A stretch of DNA of 16,474 nt. Origin: DSNY01 sp016861185. Lineage in GTDB: Bacteria; Pseudomonadota; Gammaproteobacteria; Burkholderiales; Burkholderiaceae_F. Positions 14,730-16,474 of this stretch are shown one piece after another (position 1 is the stretch's first letter; the number at the start of each line of letters is the position of its first letter). Where the stretch lies: contig SZOR01000091.1 of assembly GCA_030263275.1 (NCBI GenBank), positions 1 through 16,474 on the forward strand, written 5' to 3'. A program made the translations under genes and the position numbers. Below the pieces are notes generated by a model. It saw only the letters and a list, made by a program, of their open reading frames with translations. It was not told the origin of the DNA and did not search any database.

Positions 14730-15428
14730 ATGCTGCGCATCGCGGGCCTCGCCAAACGCTTCGGCCGGCGTCCGATCCTCGACGGGCTCGACCTCGAACT
14801 GGCGGCCGGCGAATACGTCGCGATCGTCGGCGAATCGGGTGCCGGCAAGTCGACGCTGCTGAACCTGATCGCCGGGCTCGACGTGCCCGATGCCGGCGGC
14901 ATCGAGATCGGCGGCGAGGTGCTGAGTCAACTCGACGAGGATGCCAGGACCCGTCTGCGCCGGACGAAAGTCGGCTTCGTCTTCCAGGCCTTCCACATCC
15001 TTCCGCATCTGACGGTCGCGCAGAACGTCGAGCTGCCGCTCGTGCTGCTCGGTGTGGCGCCGGCGGAGCGGGCAGCGCGCACACAGGAGCTGCTCGCCGC
15101 GGTCGGGCTCGGCGAGCGCGGCGACTCGTGGCCGCGCGAGCTGTCCGGGGGCGAGCTGCAGCGCGTGGCGCTGGCGCGCGCGCTCGTGCATCGCCCCGCG
15201 CTCGTGCTCGCCGACGAACCGACCGGCAACCTCGATCCGGAGACGGCCGACGGCGTGCTGCGGCTGCTCGCGCGCACGATCAAGGAGCGCGGCGCCACCG
15301 GCATCCTCGTCACGCATTCGCCGCACGCCGCGTCGACCGCCGATCGCGTGCTGCGCCTCGAACGGGGCCGGCTGTCCGAGACTGCGCGGCCGACGGCCGA
15401 CGCCCGACGGCCGACGCACACGGCATGA
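14730..15428 (+). CDS. ABC transporter ATP-binding protein (LolD/MacB/YbbA family)
   Basis: This 232-residue cytoplasmic ATPase belongs to the MacB/LolD-type group that drives FtsX-like permeases acting on lipoproteins, lipids or periplasmic substrates. It shows Walker A GESGAGKST (34-42), a Q-loop in FVFQAFHILPHLT, signature LSGGELQRVALARAL (from 138), Walker B LVLADEPTGNLD with Asp162/Glu163, and the switch His196 in THSPH. FHILPHLTVAQNVELPL is typical of this subgroup. ATG 14730 is preferred over 14721 because the -10-like element covers the latter; the difference is three residues. The last codons are built from a GGCCGAC heptamer array and encode a low-complexity tail RPTADARRPTHTA. The stop overlaps the permease start (ATGA, 15425-15428). 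The pair could be YbbA-YbbP-like; the substrate is not known. Confidence 0.92.
   Translation: MLRIAGLAKRFGRRPILDGLDLELAAGEYVAIVGESGAGKSTLLNLIAGLDVPDAGGIEIGGEVLSQLDEDARTRLRRTKVGFVFQAFHILPHLTVAQNVELPLVLLGVAPAERAARTQELLAAVGLGERGDSWPRELSGGELQRVALARALVHRPALVLADEPTGNLDPETADGVLRLLARTIKERGATGILVTHSPHAASTADRVLRLERGRLSETARPTADARRPTHTA
15388..15415 (+). repeat. Heptamer tandem array GGCCGAC x4 at the 3' end of the ATPase gene
   Basis: Four gap-free 7-base units (GGCCGAC, GGCCGAC, GCCCGAC, GGCCGAC) lie inside the coding region, ending 10 bases before the permease ATG. Seven is not a multiple of three, so gain or loss of a unit would change the reading frame of the ATPase tail and move its stop relative to the permease start. 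Confidence 0.8.
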
Positions 15429-16474
15429 CCTGGCTCCTGCACCGCGTGATCGGCGGCTACGCGCGCGAGCACCCGCTGCGCGCGGTCGTGCAGATCGTCG
15501 CGATCGCGATCGGCGTGGCGCTCGGCTACGCGGTGCACCTGATCAACACGTCGGCGCTGGCCGAGTTTTCGTCGGCCGTGCGGCAGGTCAGCGGGCAGGC
15601 CGACGCGTCGATCGTCGGCGCGCCCGGCGCGCAGGGCGGTTTCGACGAAACGCTCTACGCGCGTGCGGTCGCCGATTCCGCGGTCGAACTGGCCAACCCC
15701 GTGCTGGAGATCGAAGCGGCGCTGGTCGAACCGGCGCGGCTGCGCGGCAGGCCGCTCCCGATCCTCGGCATCGACATGCTGCGCGCCGCGCTGCTCGCGC
15801 CGCAGACGATCGGCGAACCGGACGAAACGGTCGTCGCCGACCGGCGCTTCGCGCTGCTCGACGATGGGCTTTATCTGTCGCCCGCCGCGCTCGAACGGCT
15901 GCAACTCGCACCCGGCGACGCGATCGCGGTGCAGGTCGGCGGGCGCGTCGAACGGCTGCGCATCGCCGGGCGCGTGCCGGGCGCGCGCGCGGGACAGATC
16001 GTCGGCTCGATGGATCTCGCCTTCGCGCAATGGCGCTTCGACAAACTCGGACGCCTCACGCGCATCGATTTGCGGCTCGCGCCCGGCGCCGATGTCGCGG
16101 CGCTCGCGCGCCGTTTGAATCTGCCCGCGGGCGTTGACGTCGTGCGCGCCGACGAAGCGGCCGCGCGCGTGTCGAATCTCTCGCGCGCCTACCGCGTCAA
16201 CCTGAACGTGCTCGCGCTGGTGGCGCTGTTCACCGGCGCGTTTCTGGTCTATTCGCTGCAGTCGCAGGGCGTGGCGGCGCGGCGCACGCAGCTGGCGTTC
16301 CTGCGCGTGATCGGCGTCACGCGCAGCGAGGTCGAGCGGCTGCTCGTGCTCGAGTCGATCGCGTTCGGCGCGGTGGGCGCTGCGCTCGGCGTGCTGGTCG
16401 GGCTTGCGGTGGCGGCGGCCGCGCTGCGGGTTCTCGGCGGCGATCTCGGCGGCGGCTTCTTCACCGGCGTGCAG
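15425..16474 (+). CDS. FtsX-like ABC transporter permease, truncated by window edge
   Basis: The frame is open from ATG 15425 to the right edge (350 codons). A first membrane helix (about 20-41, AVVQIVAIAIGVALGYAVHL) is followed by a periplasmic MacB_PCD-like domain (about 42-255) containing DETVVADRRFALLDDGLYLS. The second helix (about 259-280, NVLALVALFTGAFLVYSL) and third (about 306-336, SIAFGAVGAALGVLVGLAV) frame the cytoplasmic loop RRTQLAFLRVIGVTRSEVERLLVLES, the FtsX-domain coupling region that contacts the ATPase. Proteins with this beginning are usually about 800 residues with two FtsX domains, so more than half is probably missing; that is inference. It is translationally coupled to the ATPase by an ATGA overlap. 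YbbP-like permeases are the closest familiar type. Confidence 0.9.
   Translation, partial: MTWLLHRVIGGYAREHPLRAVVQIVAIAIGVALGYAVHLINTSALAEFSSAVRQVSGQADASIVGAPGAQGGFDETLYARAVADSAVELANPVLEIEAALVEPARLRGRPLPILGIDMLRAALLAPQTIGEPDETVVADRRFALLDDGLYLSPAALERLQLAPGDAIAVQVGGRVERLRIAGRVPGARAGQIVGSMDLAFAQWRFDKLGRLTRIDLRLAPGADVAALARRLNLPAGVDVVRADEAAARVSNLSRAYRVNLNVLALVALFTGAFLVYSLQSQGVAARRTQLAFLRVIGVTRSEVERLLVLESIAFGAVGAALGVLVGLAVAAAALRVLGGDLGGGFFTGVQ

Overview
The window is a GC-rich chromosomal segment in which almost every codon ends in G or C. It is best explained as coming from a betaproteobacterium of the Burkholderiales type. The supporting evidence is the gene set (queG, tsaE, amiC, mutL, miaA, a DedA protein, and a LolD-like ATPase beside an FtsX-like permease), a Tat-type signal on the amidase, and a MutL that carries its own endonuclease motif. 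No plasmid, phage, transposase, rRNA or CRISPR signature is visible. This is mostly core genome rather than a genomic island.

Layout from left to right. Positions 1-2215 (minus) hold the N-terminal 738 codons of a large ATP-binding regulator of the LuxR/MalT-like (LAL) type, cut by the left edge. A 385-base stretch without a convincing gene follows, then tRNA-Thr(CGT) on the minus strand with a clear promoter. An AEC-family transporter (2750-3646, plus) runs head-on into queG (3648-4766, minus). tsaE starts 12 bases away from queG on the opposite strand and overlaps amiC. After amiC comes an ECF sigma factor coupled to a membrane anti-sigma factor. A repeat-rich spacer (7949-8193) separates these from a secreted YxFxxD-motif protein, which converges on a DedA membrane protein across a strong hairpin. 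Divergent from dedA is a coupled run of mutL, a Bcr/CflA-type MFS exporter and miaA. miaA converges on a threonine ammonia-lyase with an ACT domain (13456-14676, minus). Divergent from that gene is an ABC ATPase coupled to an FtsX-like permease that runs off the right edge.

How the genes relate. queG, tsaE, amiC, mutL and miaA occur in the same relative order as the Escherichia coli cluster queG-(nnr)-tsaE-amiB-mutL-miaA. The ancestral neighbourhood therefore appears preserved, but opened in two places: by the sigma/anti-sigma/YxFxxD/DedA block between amiC and mutL, and by the MFS exporter between mutL and miaA. Three of the core genes act on tRNA: QueG on queuosine-34, TsaE on t6A37 and MiaA on i6A37.

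The least ordinary observations are these: a 33-base AT-rich islet with rare codons inside tsaE; two different palindromes and a heptamer array packed into one spacer; a second heptamer array at the ATPase-permease coupling junction; and -10-like hexamers so close to the mutL and ATPase start codons that leaderless transcripts are plausible. I found no convincing new biological system; the repeat and promoter observations are the ones most worth checking.
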